Assembly: GCA_947476465.1 (NCBI GenBank)
Contig: CANJQN010000017.1
Location: 24,641-88,640 of the forward strand
Length of the DNA: 64,000 bases
From: Comamonadaceae bacterium
GTDB taxonomy: Bacteria > Pseudomonadota > Gammaproteobacteria > Burkholderiales > Burkholderiaceae_C
Reading direction: 5' to 3'
Under the pieces are notes generated by a model. That model was not told where the DNA came from. It worked only from the letters and a program-made list of their open reading frames with translations, and did no database searches. Of this stretch, positions 8,987-17,766 are shown piece after piece. Each line of letters begins with the position of its first letter. Position 1 is the first letter of the stretch. Made by a program: the position numbers and the translations under genes.

Positions 8987-9340
8987 ATGGGCCTCAGCAC
9001 GCACGTTCTGGACACCATGCACGGCAAGCCTGCCGCCGGCATGAGCGTGGCGCTGTACCGCACCGACGGTGGGCAGCCGCAGCGGGTCAAGCAGTTCACC
9101 CTCAACGCCGACGGCCGCAACCCCGACGGTCCGCTGTACGACACGGCCACCCTGCAGCGCGGCACCTACCGGCTGGTGTTCGACGTGGCGGCCTATTACC
9201 GCTCCTGCGGCGTCGAGTTGCCCGAGCCGCCGTTTCTGGACCAGGTGGCGCTGGATTTCGGTGTGGCGCACACCGAGCAGCACTACCATGTGCCGCTCTT
9301 GTGCACGCCCTGGAGCTATTCGACCTACCGGGGGTCTTGA
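8987..9340 (+). CDS. uraH: 5-hydroxyisourate hydrolase
   Basis: This transthyretin-like enzyme converts 5-hydroxyisourate, the product of urate oxidation, to OHCU. From the ATG at 8987 it has 117 residues, with the N-terminal signature LSTHVLDTMHGKPA and the diagnostic C-terminus YRGS. The His of THVLD and the His of YHVPLL are expected active-site residues. It is transcribed towards xdhC and puuD, which supply the preceding steps. Confidence 0.95.
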   Translation: MGLSTHVLDTMHGKPAAGMSVALYRTDGGQPQRVKQFTLNADGRNPDGPLYDTATLQRGTYRLVFDVAAYYRSCGVELPEPPFLDQVALDFGVAHTEQHYHVPLLCTPWSYSTYRGS

Positions 9341-9364
9341 GGCCCGTGCTATAGAGCTGTCACC

Positions 9365-9416
9365 GTTCGCCCTGAGCTTGGCCTGTCCTGAGCCTGTCGA
9401 AGGGTCGAAGGGCTGA
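9365..9416. repeat. Short repeat of the CTGAGCCTGTCGAAGG family
   Basis: The gap between uraH and the convergent lipoprotein gene carries CGCCCTGAGCTTGGCCTGTCCTGAGCCTGTCGAAGG-like sequence in pieces. The same family appears in xdhA (23.7-23.9 kb) and at 36.7 kb. It probably also acts as the 3' stem-loop of both convergent genes. Confidence 0.7.
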
Positions 9417-9425
9417 GGCAATAGT

Positions 9426-10031
9426 TCAGTCTTGCCCTTCGGTCAGCGTGTCCAGCTGGAAGCGGCCGCTGCGGTCCCACAGCCAGGTTTCGGTGTAGGT
9501 GGCACGGCCCAGACGCACCGGCGCCGGAAAGGGCGCTGCGGCACGCACGGTGCGTTCGATCTCGGCGATGACCTCCGGCGCGTGGCGCGGTGCGCGCAGC
9601 CAGTGCAGGCGGCGCAACTGGCCGCTGCTGTCAACGTCCACTTGCAACACGCCCACGGCATACAGCATGGGCGGCAGGCGGCCGGCGTAGACGCGCGCGC
9701 GGTTCACGGCGTACAGGTGGGCGGCGGCGTCGCGGCGGTACTCGCGCTCGGTCGAGGCCATGGAGCCGCGCGAGGGCGCCGGGGCCACCTGGCCCGGGGG
9801 TGGCGGCGCCGCAGTTACGGCCGGCGGCGCCGCGGTCACGGCCGGCGGCACCGCGGTCACGGCCGACGGCACCGCGGTCACAGCCGACGGCACCGCCGTC
9901 ACAGCCGGCGAAACGGGCTGCGGGCTTGTCACGGTGCCGCGCTGTACTGGCGGCGCGGCGCAGGCCGCCAGCAACGCACCGGCCGCTGCGACCAGCAAAA
10001 GCACATTCGCACGGGCACGGGTTTGTTCCAT
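9426..10031 (-). CDS. Lipoprotein with VTAVPxA repeats, TonB-C-like domain
   Basis: A predicted outer- or inner-membrane lipoprotein of 201 residues. The lipobox LAAC places the lipidated Cys at residue 24. Residues ~40-75 are five near-identical VTAVPSA/VTAAPPA units, encoded by an 18-21 base tandem repeat around 9815-9905. The C-terminal ~100 residues (AVGVLQVDVDSSGQLRRLHWLRAPRHAPEVIAEIERTVRAAAPFP) resemble the energy-transducer TonB C-terminal fold. It is divergent from xdhC. Its function is unknown. Confidence 0.8.
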   Translation of the reverse strand: MEQTRARANVLLLVAAAGALLAACAAPPVQRGTVTSPQPVSPAVTAVPSAVTAVPSAVTAVPPAVTAAPPAVTAAPPPPGQVAPAPSRGSMASTEREYRRDAAAHLYAVNRARVYAGRLPPMLYAVGVLQVDVDSSGQLRRLHWLRAPRHAPEVIAEIERTVRAAAPFPAPVRLGRATYTETWLWDRSGRFQLDTLTEGQD

Positions 10032-10089
10032 GATGCGATTTTGAACCCTGGCGCTGAGCCAGCGCCGATCTCGACCGTCAAATCACAAC

Positions 10090-10905
10090 ATGATTCATTT
10101 GCTTACCCGCAGCGTGTGCGAGCGCCTCACCCAGGAAGACGCCGTGCTGGTGCACGTCGAGCGCACCGAAGGCTCGGCCCCGCGCGACGCCGGCACCTGG
10201 ATGGCGGTGTTCGCGCACGACCTGCTCGGCACCATCGGCGGCGGCCAGCTGGAGTTGCAGGCCACCGAGGAGGCCCGGCGCCGGCTGGCCGGTGCCGCCC
10301 CCGACGATGCGCGGCCCCGGCGCTACCCGCTGGGCCCCAGTCTGGGCCAGTGCTGCGGCGGCGTCGTGTACCTGCGCTTCGAGCGGGTGGGCACGGCCGA
10401 CCGCGCGGCCCTGGCCGCTCGCCTGGCGCAGGCGCTGTCGCCGGTGGCGCTGTTCGGCGGCGGGCATGTCGGCCGGGCGCTGGCGCGGGTGCTGGCCAGC
10501 TTGCCCTATGCCCTGACCTGGATCGACAGCCGCGACGAGATTTTTCCGGCCGACGTGCCGCCCCAGGTGCACTGCGAACACTCCGACCCGGTGCAGGCGG
10601 CCGTGCCCGCGCTGTCGCCCGGCACCCAGGTGCTGGTCATGAGTTTCAGCCACGCCGAAGACCTGGACATCGTCGCCGCCTGCCTGCGCCGCCAGCGCGA
10701 ACGCGCCGACCTGCCATTTATCGGCCTGATCGGCAGCCACACCAAATGGGCCACCTTCCGCCATCGCCTGGCCGAGCGCGGTTTTTCGCAAGACGAGCTG
10801 GTCCACGTCACCAGCCCGATCGGCCTGCCGGGCATCGCCGGCAAGGAGCCGGAAGTGATCGCGGTCAGCGTGGCGGCGCAGCTGCTGGCGCGCCGAGCGG
10901 TCTGA
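10090..10905 (+). CDS. xdhC: Xanthine dehydrogenase accessory protein XdhC
   Basis: XdhC binds molybdenum cofactor, promotes its sulfuration and delivers it to XdhB. The 271-residue protein has the N-terminal XdhC/CoxI part with EGSAPRDAGTWM and IGGGQLE, the LGQCCGG cysteine pair near residue 93, and a Rossmann part starting GGGHVGRALARVL near residue 125. Its subunit partners xdhA and xdhB lie 10 kb away, separated by the unknown three-gene cluster. puuD follows after 33 bases. Confidence 0.95.
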   Translation: MIHLLTRSVCERLTQEDAVLVHVERTEGSAPRDAGTWMAVFAHDLLGTIGGGQLELQATEEARRRLAGAAPDDARPRRYPLGPSLGQCCGGVVYLRFERVGTADRAALAARLAQALSPVALFGGGHVGRALARVLASLPYALTWIDSRDEIFPADVPPQVHCEHSDPVQAAVPALSPGTQVLVMSFSHAEDLDIVAACLRRQRERADLPFIGLIGSHTKWATFRHRLAERGFSQDELVHVTSPIGLPGIAGKEPEVIAVSVAAQLLARRAV

Positions 10906-10938
10906 AACTTGCATACACTTGCGTCAACGAAAATCGCC

Positions 10939-12135
10939 ATGGAAAGCTACTTTCTCGACTGGGCCAACCTGCTGCTTCGGTGGCTGCACGTCATCACCGC
11001 CATCGCCTGGGTGGGTTCGTCTTTCTACTTCGTCTTCCTCGATTCCAGCCTCACCCCGCCCGAAGACGATGACCTGAAAAAACAAGGCGTCTCGGGTGAG
11101 CTGTGGGCCGTGCACGGCGGCGGCTTCTACCACCCGGTCAAGTTCGCGGTGGCGCCGCCCAAGCTGCCCGCCCACCTGCACTGGTTCTACTGGGAGAGCT
11201 ACACCACCTGGATGTCGGGCTTCGCGCTGCTCACCGTTTCTTATTTCTGGAACGCCCGCGCTTATCTGATCGACCCGGCCCGCATGGACTGGTCCCCTGG
11301 CATGGCCATCGCCGTGGCGCTGGGCTTTCTGGTGGTGTTCTGGATTCTTTACGACATCATCTGCCGCGTGTTCAGCGACCGCGAGAACGGCGACGCGATC
11401 GTCGGCGCGCTGGTGGCGGTGCTGGTGGTGGCCGCGTCCTGGCTGGCCTGCGAATGGTTCGCCGGGCGCGCGGCCTTCCTGCTGGTGGGCGCCATGATCG
11501 CCACCGCCATGAGCGCCAACGTGGCCCACTGGATCATCCCGGGCCAGCGCAAGATGGTCGCCGCCATCAAGCAAGGCCTGCCGGTCGACCCGATCCACGG
11601 CCTGCGCGGCAAGCAGCGCAGCGTGCACAACACCTACTTCACCCTGCCGGTGCTGTTTGCCATGCTGTCCACCCACTACAGCTTCACCTGGGGCCATGCC
11701 AACAATTGGTTGGTGCTGGTGTTGATGATGGCGGCCGGCGCGGCCATCCGGCAGTTCTTTGTGCTGCGACATGGCTGGAAGCTGGGGCGCAACCGCAACC
11801 CGCTGCCTTATGCCTTGGTGGGCGTGGCCATCATCGCCGCGGCCATGGTGTGGATGAAGCCACCGCCGCCGGCGCCCGCCGCAGCGGCCCCCGCCGCTGA
11901 TTTCGCGGCGGTCAAGCACATCGTCGAACAGCGCTGCCTGATGTGCCATGGCGCGCAGGTGCAGATGAAGAACGTGCGGCTGGATTCGGCCGAGGGCATT
12001 CGCCAGCATGCGCTGGCCATCCACCAGCAGGTGGTGGTGATGCGGCTGATGCCGATGAACAATTCGACGGGGATCACCGAGGCGGAGCGGGGGGTGATCG
12101 GGGCCTGGTTTGGGGCGGGAGCGAAGGGGCCTTAG
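10939..12135 (+). CDS. puuD: Membrane-bound urate oxidase (urate hydroxylase) PuuD with C-terminal cytochrome c
   Basis: PuuD oxidises urate to 5-hydroxyisourate at the inner membrane and passes electrons to the respiratory chain, avoiding the peroxide of soluble uricase. The start at 10939 (MESYFLDWANLLLRWLHVITAIAWVGSS) gives 398 residues. There are about eight membrane segments of the DUF989 domain, then a Pro/Ala linker, then a cytochrome c with haem motif CLMCH (Cys333, Cys336, His337) and a likely Met ligand in VMRLMPMNN. xdhC lies upstream and uraH acts next. The gene ends 12 bases from the stop of a convergent effector-like gene. Confidence 0.95.
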   Translation: MESYFLDWANLLLRWLHVITAIAWVGSSFYFVFLDSSLTPPEDDDLKKQGVSGELWAVHGGGFYHPVKFAVAPPKLPAHLHWFYWESYTTWMSGFALLTVSYFWNARAYLIDPARMDWSPGMAIAVALGFLVVFWILYDIICRVFSDRENGDAIVGALVAVLVVAASWLACEWFAGRAAFLLVGAMIATAMSANVAHWIIPGQRKMVAAIKQGLPVDPIHGLRGKQRSVHNTYFTLPVLFAMLSTHYSFTWGHANNWLVLVLMMAAGAAIRQFFVLRHGWKLGRNRNPLPYALVGVAIIAAAMVWMKPPPPAPAAAAPAADFAAVKHIVEQRCLMCHGAQVQMKNVRLDSAEGIRQHALAIHQQVVVMRLMPMNNSTGITEAERGVIGAWFGAGAKGP

Positions 12136-12147
12136 CCACAGGTGCTG

Positions 12148-14880
12148 CTAGGTCGACTTGAGGTCTTTGGAAGCCGGGGCGCCTGACGAGGCGAGGCCAA
12201 GATCGAAGCTCGTACGCAGCTGTTGACCCCGTGGGGCTTTCTGAAAAGCGTCGTGGATCAGTCCGTGAACGTTTTTCACGTTCAGGGCCCGGCCGGCCTC
12301 GGTGCCCGTTCCACCAAGAGCTTTCCCCAACAGTTCGAAGCTGCGCGAAGCGACGCGAAGCCGGACCTTAGAGTTCATGAGGTTCACCAGCAAAGGCTGC
12401 ACGAAAGCCTTCAGCGCTTGCGGCGACAAGTTGTTGCCCTGCTTGAGTGCATCGATGATGGCCTCGATAGTGATGTCGAAGCGCTGGGACATCATCGGTG
12501 TTTCGGCTGAAGCGGCTACGTCGGTGCGCGAGATATGGACGGCGCGCGAGAAGTGGTTGGCCAGCGGCGTGGTGCCCACCTTCTGTGCGAGTGCGGCCAC
12601 ACCACCTTCGATGGTCTCGGCATACATGGCTGTCGATAGCGTGCTCCACACTTTGGCGCAAAAGCCTGCAACCTCACTTTGATTGGGCAGTGGGCCGGTG
12701 AACAGCGCAGCGACGGACGCTCGAACATCCGCATCCTCGTTTCTTGTCGCATCGGGCTGTGTCGGCGTCGCTTTCGCCATGCTAGCCGCAAGGTGCCGGA
12801 TGCACTCGCCGGCAACGTTGTGCATTCCATGCAGGGCTGCCGCGCGGCTCACTTCCTGCCTGAACAACGCGGCGTAGTCGTCGCTTTCGGGCGATGCGAC
12901 TAGCCAATTCGACACGGCCGCACACGCCTTCACATAGTTGGCGACTGTCGCGGCACTCGGCGTGCCGGCCAACTTCAGAGCGGCGCACGTGTTCAGGTCC
13001 TTGATGATGGTGGGCAATTCGACCTGACTGTCCTTGAGCTTTGCGATCACGGTGCTGAAGAACTCGGGCGGATGGTCGTTCTGATCGAGAAGCTTGTTGA
13101 TCACCGCGTGGCGACTGTCAGACGACATGAAGTCGGCGAAATCGTCGTCGACCGGCTCGAAGTCGATGTGCGGATCGGCATCGAGATCAGGACCGTGTGA
13201 CGCGTCCGACTTGTCATCACGCTGGCGTAGCTGTCCGCGCCTCAAATGAGCGTCGATACTCGCATGGGCTTGCCGCGCTGCGGCCGACAGAACCTCGTCG
13301 AGCGTTGCCGGGGAGCGGTCATCGACGCCTGGCTCCATTCGCGCCGCAACAGAGTTCTCGGCGTCGTCCTGCTGATCGTGGCCGTCATCGTGCGGTGGGC
13401 CGTCGATCTGCGCGTAGGCCTGGTCTTCAGCCGCCTGCCCATTCATTTGCTGGAACACGGCGAAGAGCGTCTGCGCAAGCTCCCTGTTCTGCTCGATCCA
13501 CGTCTGCGCGGCGGCATGGGGCAGGATGCCGGCACGGGCATCCTGCGGCCAGCCGATCAACTGTCGCTGTTCCCGATGCTGCGGTTGCGCAGGGTGCGCC
13601 GCGAGCGACACGAGGTAGTCGAAAAACCGGTTGCGCTCGCGATTGATGGCAGCCGCTCGGCTTGGCACCATGCGACCAGCATCTCGCTCAGGCCGCTCAG
13701 GGGGCATTTGCGCGTGTACCTGGTACAGGAAGTCACGCACCTGAGGTGGAAGCTGGAATGTTTGCTGGCTACGCCCGCGGCGCTGGGCAACAAGGGCCGA
13801 CGAGGACGGCGCAGGTGCGGTCTGCTGGTGTTGCTGGTTCTGCAGGGTGTGCTTTGTGTCCGGCTTTGGCAACGTCAGTTCGGAGTCTTCCGTTGGCAGT
13901 CGTTGCAGTTCAGGTGTCGGCGTGGGCGTGGGCGTGGGCGTGGGCGTCGGTGTGGACGAAAGCTTCGAATCCGCAGGTTGCTCAGGTCTTGCCGGTGCTT
14001 GACTGCCGTCACCGCCCGCCGACCCAACCGCGGCCGCCGGGGTGCCCATCTCGGCATGTGCGCTCTTGCCATGACTGCCCTGATCCAGCCCCTCCGCAAA
14101 GCGCTTCAAGGCCTCGTCGCGCAGGCCCGTGCTTTGCCACTCGGTGTGCGCGATCGCGTGCCGTGCATTGACGGCGCGGTCGGCCCTCATCTTGTCGGGA
14201 TGCAGGTGCCCCAGCAGCCGCTTTTCGTCGTTCTGACGGCCCCACTCTTTGCTCCCCCATCGCGGCGGCTTGAGGTTGAGGTTGTTGCCCTGCAGGCCGA
14301 CGGCTTCGCCCAGGGTCGACAGGCTGTCCATCGTGGCCTCGCGCAGCCGCGCGTGGTACTCGCGCGTTCCCTCCCGGGCAACGAAGCCGCGGGTGACCGC
14401 AGCCACAAACACGTCGACGTCGTGCCGCGCCACCGGGCCCATGGCCCGCAGCATGGACATCAGCAGGTGGTGGCAGTGCGCCTTGCCGATGCGGTCGTTG
14501 GCGCGAGCGTCCAGCACGTGCGCTACGAACTCGCTGCACACCAAATGTTCATCGCCCACCTGCTTGCACAGTGCGACCATGACCGAGGCCGAGGGCTTGC
14601 CGCTGTCGAGGATGGCGCGGTAGACGTTGTGGCGGCTTTCGTTCTTGTCCGACGGGGCGCTGGCGATCCACTGTTCGAGAACAGCGCGGCTGACCTTTGC
14701 GGTCGTGCCGACGGACAAGCGATCAGCGGACAGCGGCGCGGACGGGCTGGGGGTGAGAGGAACGCGGGGCGGCTGCGTGCCGGTCAGGGTGTCCGGTGAT
14801 TTTTCAGGGGCAGCCGTGTCGATACCCGTCCCCTTGACTGGCAGCAGAGACGGTCTACGCTCGATGGGCTTGTCGTTCAT
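12148..14880 (-). CDS. Unknown large protein (910 aa) with Thr-Pro repeat, third gene of effector-like cluster
   Basis: I do not recognise the family. There is no signal peptide or membrane segment. The first ~60 residues are Ser/Thr/Pro-rich (LTPSPSAPLSADRLSVG). Residues ~60-260 are a helical domain. A hinge follows with seven Thr-Pro pairs near residue 310, encoded by a 6-base tandem repeat around 13918-13956. Residues ~395-520 are Gln/Arg-rich and helical, then an acidic patch (DDDFADFMSSD), then a helical C-terminal third. The start lies 17 bases after the previous gene's stop and has no clear ribosome site, so it is probably translationally coupled. Modular, disordered-linker architecture and neighbours suggest a secreted effector. 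Confidence 0.75.
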   Translation of the reverse strand: MNDKPIERRPSLLPVKGTGIDTAAPEKSPDTLTGTQPPRVPLTPSPSAPLSADRLSVGTTAKVSRAVLEQWIASAPSDKNESRHNVYRAILDSGKPSASVMVALCKQVGDEHLVCSEFVAHVLDARANDRIGKAHCHHLLMSMLRAMGPVARHDVDVFVAAVTRGFVAREGTREYHARLREATMDSLSTLGEAVGLQGNNLNLKPPRWGSKEWGRQNDEKRLLGHLHPDKMRADRAVNARHAIAHTEWQSTGLRDEALKRFAEGLDQGSHGKSAHAEMGTPAAAVGSAGGDGSQAPARPEQPADSKLSSTPTPTPTPTPTPTPELQRLPTEDSELTLPKPDTKHTLQNQQHQQTAPAPSSSALVAQRRGRSQQTFQLPPQVRDFLYQVHAQMPPERPERDAGRMVPSRAAAINRERNRFFDYLVSLAAHPAQPQHREQRQLIGWPQDARAGILPHAAAQTWIEQNRELAQTLFAVFQQMNGQAAEDQAYAQIDGPPHDDGHDQQDDAENSVAARMEPGVDDRSPATLDEVLSAAARQAHASIDAHLRRGQLRQRDDKSDASHGPDLDADPHIDFEPVDDDFADFMSSDSRHAVINKLLDQNDHPPEFFSTVIAKLKDSQVELPTIIKDLNTCAALKLAGTPSAATVANYVKACAAVSNWLVASPESDDYAALFRQEVSRAAALHGMHNVAGECIRHLAASMAKATPTQPDATRNEDADVRASVAALFTGPLPNQSEVAGFCAKVWSTLSTAMYAETIEGGVAALAQKVGTTPLANHFSRAVHISRTDVAASAETPMMSQRFDITIEAIIDALKQGNNLSPQALKAFVQPLLVNLMNSKVRLRVASRSFELLGKALGGTGTEAGRALNVKNVHGLIHDAFQKAPRGQQLRTSFDLGLASSGAPASKDLKST

Positions 14881-14897
14881 GCTGAATAGACCAGGAC

Positions 14898-17642
14898 TCA
14901 GGCCGCAATGGGCGCAATGGGCGCAAAGATCGCCTCCAACTGGCCTGGCTCAGCCCAGACGGGTTTGAAACCTTCAGCAGCAAGGCCGGCCTGAATCAAC
15001 AGCGCTGGATCGTTGTGCGTGCGCACTGCGTTGGCGACGATGCTCAGCCCTCGCTTCACTGCCGGTTCGTGGTCCGCTTTCGGACTGTTAAAAGCGCCAA
15101 TGACTTCGCCGACGGCTTCCTTCGTCCACATGATGGTGCCGGTCAGGTGCTCCAGCACGGCGCTCAAAGAGTCGGAGCTGGCATCGGCGCCGTTCGCGTC
15201 GATCCAAGACGCGATCAACGTGTTGACCCCATTACGGCGGGCGGCTGTGTCTTGCGCGAAGACTGAGCTGATCACCAAGTCGGCCCACGCCCGGGCATGG
15301 TCCGGCGATGAGCCTTTCGCCCTGTCGACCATGGCCTTGGCCGCCGCCTCGAAGTCCTTCTTTGCCAGCAACGGCGCCAGCTCGAGCAGCACCTTGCGGT
15401 GCTCAGTCGATGCCGGCTGCTTCGCATTGGCATCCTCACGGGCAGCTTCGTCGATGGCCAGCAGCAACTCGTCCAGCACGGGTAGCGCGTCCTTCGGGTC
15501 TTCCTTCGCGGCGGCACTGATGAGGCCGTCGACGAATTCAGTCATTCGCGCCAAGTGATCGGGTGTGTTGAAAATCTGCGCCACCAGATCCTTGGCGACG
15601 GGTTTCAAGTGCTCGGGCTTGACTGTGGCCTTGTGGCGGGTGGCAAAGAGAAGGGAGCCCGCGTCACCGAACCGGTTAGCCGACACCAGTGATTGCAGCT
15701 GAGAACCGACGGGGTTCGCGTCGGCCTTGCCATCGGCGTTCGCGGGGGCGGCGCCGGGGATCGCCTCCTGTCCAGGCTTGACCCGCTTCCAATCTTCGGG
15801 GCACAGCTTGGTGGCCACCAAAATCTTGTCGCACTCGTTCTTCGTGAGCAACGCCGCTACCTCGGCGGGGACCCGGCGGCCCGCGGACCCGTCCTCCTCG
15901 ATCTTGTAGCCCAGCCCACGGAACAGGCGGGCCACGACCTGCGGCTCGTCCAGTGTCAGGTAGTCGAGGTGGGTGATGGTCTTCAGGCAGTGGCCGCAAA
16001 TCTCGTCGCTCATGTCGTCACCGCCCAGGGCCTGCGTGAAACCGTCCATCAGCGCGCGCAGCACCGTCTCGTCGTTGTCGACGCCAAGGCTGCGATGGGT
16101 CTTGCTGCTGAAGATGTTGCGCGATTCGAGCTCCTGCTGCTCTGTGGCGGTGAGCAGCTCCCAGTTGTCCTTGTTCGGGTTGAGTGTCTCGTTGAGCGCC
16201 GCATGCGCGAACTTGTTCAGGCACATGGTGATCAGCGCCTTGTCGGGCTTGACGCCCCCCAGGCGTTCGCTCATGGCTGTCATTAACTTGGTCGGCCAGC
16301 TCGGGTCGAACTTGTGCAGCTTGACCGCGCTTGCGATGATGTCCGTCATCAGGTGCTGGGCGTTTTCCTGATGGGGGTTGTTGTTGATCCGGTCCATCAG
16401 GTCGTCGTACTTGGCCTTGGCCTGCGCGACGCGCTTTTCATTGGCCGACTGGGCCTTCACGTCGGGTGGTGGGCCCAGCGGTGGATCGGCGGGGACGGCC
16501 ACGGGGCGGGATTCGGCTCGGCCGGCGCGGAAGGCCTGCACCGCCAGATCCGACACCGGGGGCTGGAGGCTGGCCTTGATCGTGGTCTCCAACCGGGCAT
16601 CCTGATCGGGCTGGCGCAAGGGGTCGCGGCCCAGGTGGTGGAGTTCTTGCCCCAGCACTTTGCAGAAATCCAGGACAGCGGGCAGGGCGGCTGGCCGACC
16701 TTGCGGTTGCTGCGCCGCAGCGCAGCGCACCAGGCCGTCCAAGATCTGCTGGGCGCCTTCCGTGGTACCAGCTTCACGCACGCCGCTGCCTTGCAGCAGG
16801 CCGCTGGCCAGGGCCTTGAAGCCTTGCTCGCCGAGCGTGCCGTGCTGGGTCATGAGCCGCGTGAGTACGCCGTCCAGCAGGGGCTGCCGATCGAGCGCGT
16901 TGACGTCCGCCAGCGCGGTGGCAAGCAGGTTGGTCGCTTCCTGTGGCCGTTTGTCATTCAACACCTTGCCTAGCGACGCCATGGTGTTCGCCATGGTCTC
17001 GCCGACGGGCGCGTCGGCCGGTGGCGGTATGGCATTGACATCGGCGCCCAGTGCCACCGCCAGGCGCGACAGGCACAGGTTCGCTCTCTGGGCCGATTGC
17101 ATCGTGCCCCTATCGGGCAGATGCGAGGCGAACGCCAGGTAAGCGCTCAGTTGATCCTTGGACAGCGTGTCGCCGCAGGCCGCTTTCAAGCCGTCCAGCA
17201 GGCCGTCGAGCGTGGCTATGAATCGGTCTGCGCCGATATGACCTTCGCCGTACGCAGTCCGCAACTGGGAGCCAAATTCACTGAGAAATTCGGATGGTTG
17301 AAGCTCAAGCGCGATGTTGCGTGTCAACTCGGCAGCCGCCGCCCTCGGGTCGCGTGGGCCGGGGTCCCTCTGGATCAAGGGGGCGTATTGCGACTGGCGT
17401 GTCATCCGTCCGGCATGCGGCGAGCCGGGCAACTGCTCGACATGCCGCTGGCCCAAGGGCGGGCCGTTATCCTTAGCGGACTGCAGTTGTGGGCGGGGAT
17501 GCGCCTTCTCATTAGACGGTCGCCGCACCTCCATGCCGCCGAGATTGCCGGGCACGTGTTTGTGGTCGACCCGAGGTCCGGGTTGCTCCACAGGCAGGCT
17601 GACTGGGCCGGCGACTCCCATCTCACTACCAATTTTGCCCAC
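14898..17642 (-). CDS. Unknown large helical protein (914 aa), second gene of effector-like cluster
   Basis: The GTG start at 17642 is preceded by AGGAG four bases upstream; the internal ATG at 17621 would lie too far from it. The first ~105 residues are hydrophilic and Pro/Arg/Gln-rich without a signal peptide, as in many type III cargo. The rest is almost wholly helical, with repeated bundle-like blocks (ANLLATALADVNALDRQPLLDGVLTRL, LISAAAKEDPKDALPVLDELLLAIDEAAR) that could form an alpha-solenoid. No catalytic motif is evident. An exact HrpL-type box lies 66 bases upstream of the start. Function unknown. Confidence 0.75.
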   Translation of the reverse strand: MGKIGSEMGVAGPVSLPVEQPGPRVDHKHVPGNLGGMEVRRPSNEKAHPRPQLQSAKDNGPPLGQRHVEQLPGSPHAGRMTRQSQYAPLIQRDPGPRDPRAAAAELTRNIALELQPSEFLSEFGSQLRTAYGEGHIGADRFIATLDGLLDGLKAACGDTLSKDQLSAYLAFASHLPDRGTMQSAQRANLCLSRLAVALGADVNAIPPPADAPVGETMANTMASLGKVLNDKRPQEATNLLATALADVNALDRQPLLDGVLTRLMTQHGTLGEQGFKALASGLLQGSGVREAGTTEGAQQILDGLVRCAAAQQPQGRPAALPAVLDFCKVLGQELHHLGRDPLRQPDQDARLETTIKASLQPPVSDLAVQAFRAGRAESRPVAVPADPPLGPPPDVKAQSANEKRVAQAKAKYDDLMDRINNNPHQENAQHLMTDIIASAVKLHKFDPSWPTKLMTAMSERLGGVKPDKALITMCLNKFAHAALNETLNPNKDNWELLTATEQQELESRNIFSSKTHRSLGVDNDETVLRALMDGFTQALGGDDMSDEICGHCLKTITHLDYLTLDEPQVVARLFRGLGYKIEEDGSAGRRVPAEVAALLTKNECDKILVATKLCPEDWKRVKPGQEAIPGAAPANADGKADANPVGSQLQSLVSANRFGDAGSLLFATRHKATVKPEHLKPVAKDLVAQIFNTPDHLARMTEFVDGLISAAAKEDPKDALPVLDELLLAIDEAAREDANAKQPASTEHRKVLLELAPLLAKKDFEAAAKAMVDRAKGSSPDHARAWADLVISSVFAQDTAARRNGVNTLIASWIDANGADASSDSLSAVLEHLTGTIMWTKEAVGEVIGAFNSPKADHEPAVKRGLSIVANAVRTHNDPALLIQAGLAAEGFKPVWAEPGQLEAIFAPIAPIAA

Positions 17643-17708
17643 TGCGCGCTCCTGTGCGTTGCGTGAATCAAGCCCTGGGCATTGCCAGCGTCACGGGCCC
17701 TTGCTTGC

Positions 17709-17736
17709 TGAGTGGCGGCTGGCACGGTTCAGTTCC
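17709..17736 (-). promoter_or_regulatory. Candidate hrp box (GGAACT-N15-CCACTCA)
   Basis: On the minus strand GGAACT is followed by 15 bases and then CCACTCA, an exact fit to the GGAACY-N15/16-CCACNNA promoter recognised by HrpL-type ECF sigma factors that drive type III secretion genes. It ends 66 bases before the GTG at 17642 and points at it. The promoter call and its link to secretion are inference. Confidence 0.55.
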
Positions 17737-17766
17737 GCGTCAGATGCCGGGTGGCATGCATCGGGG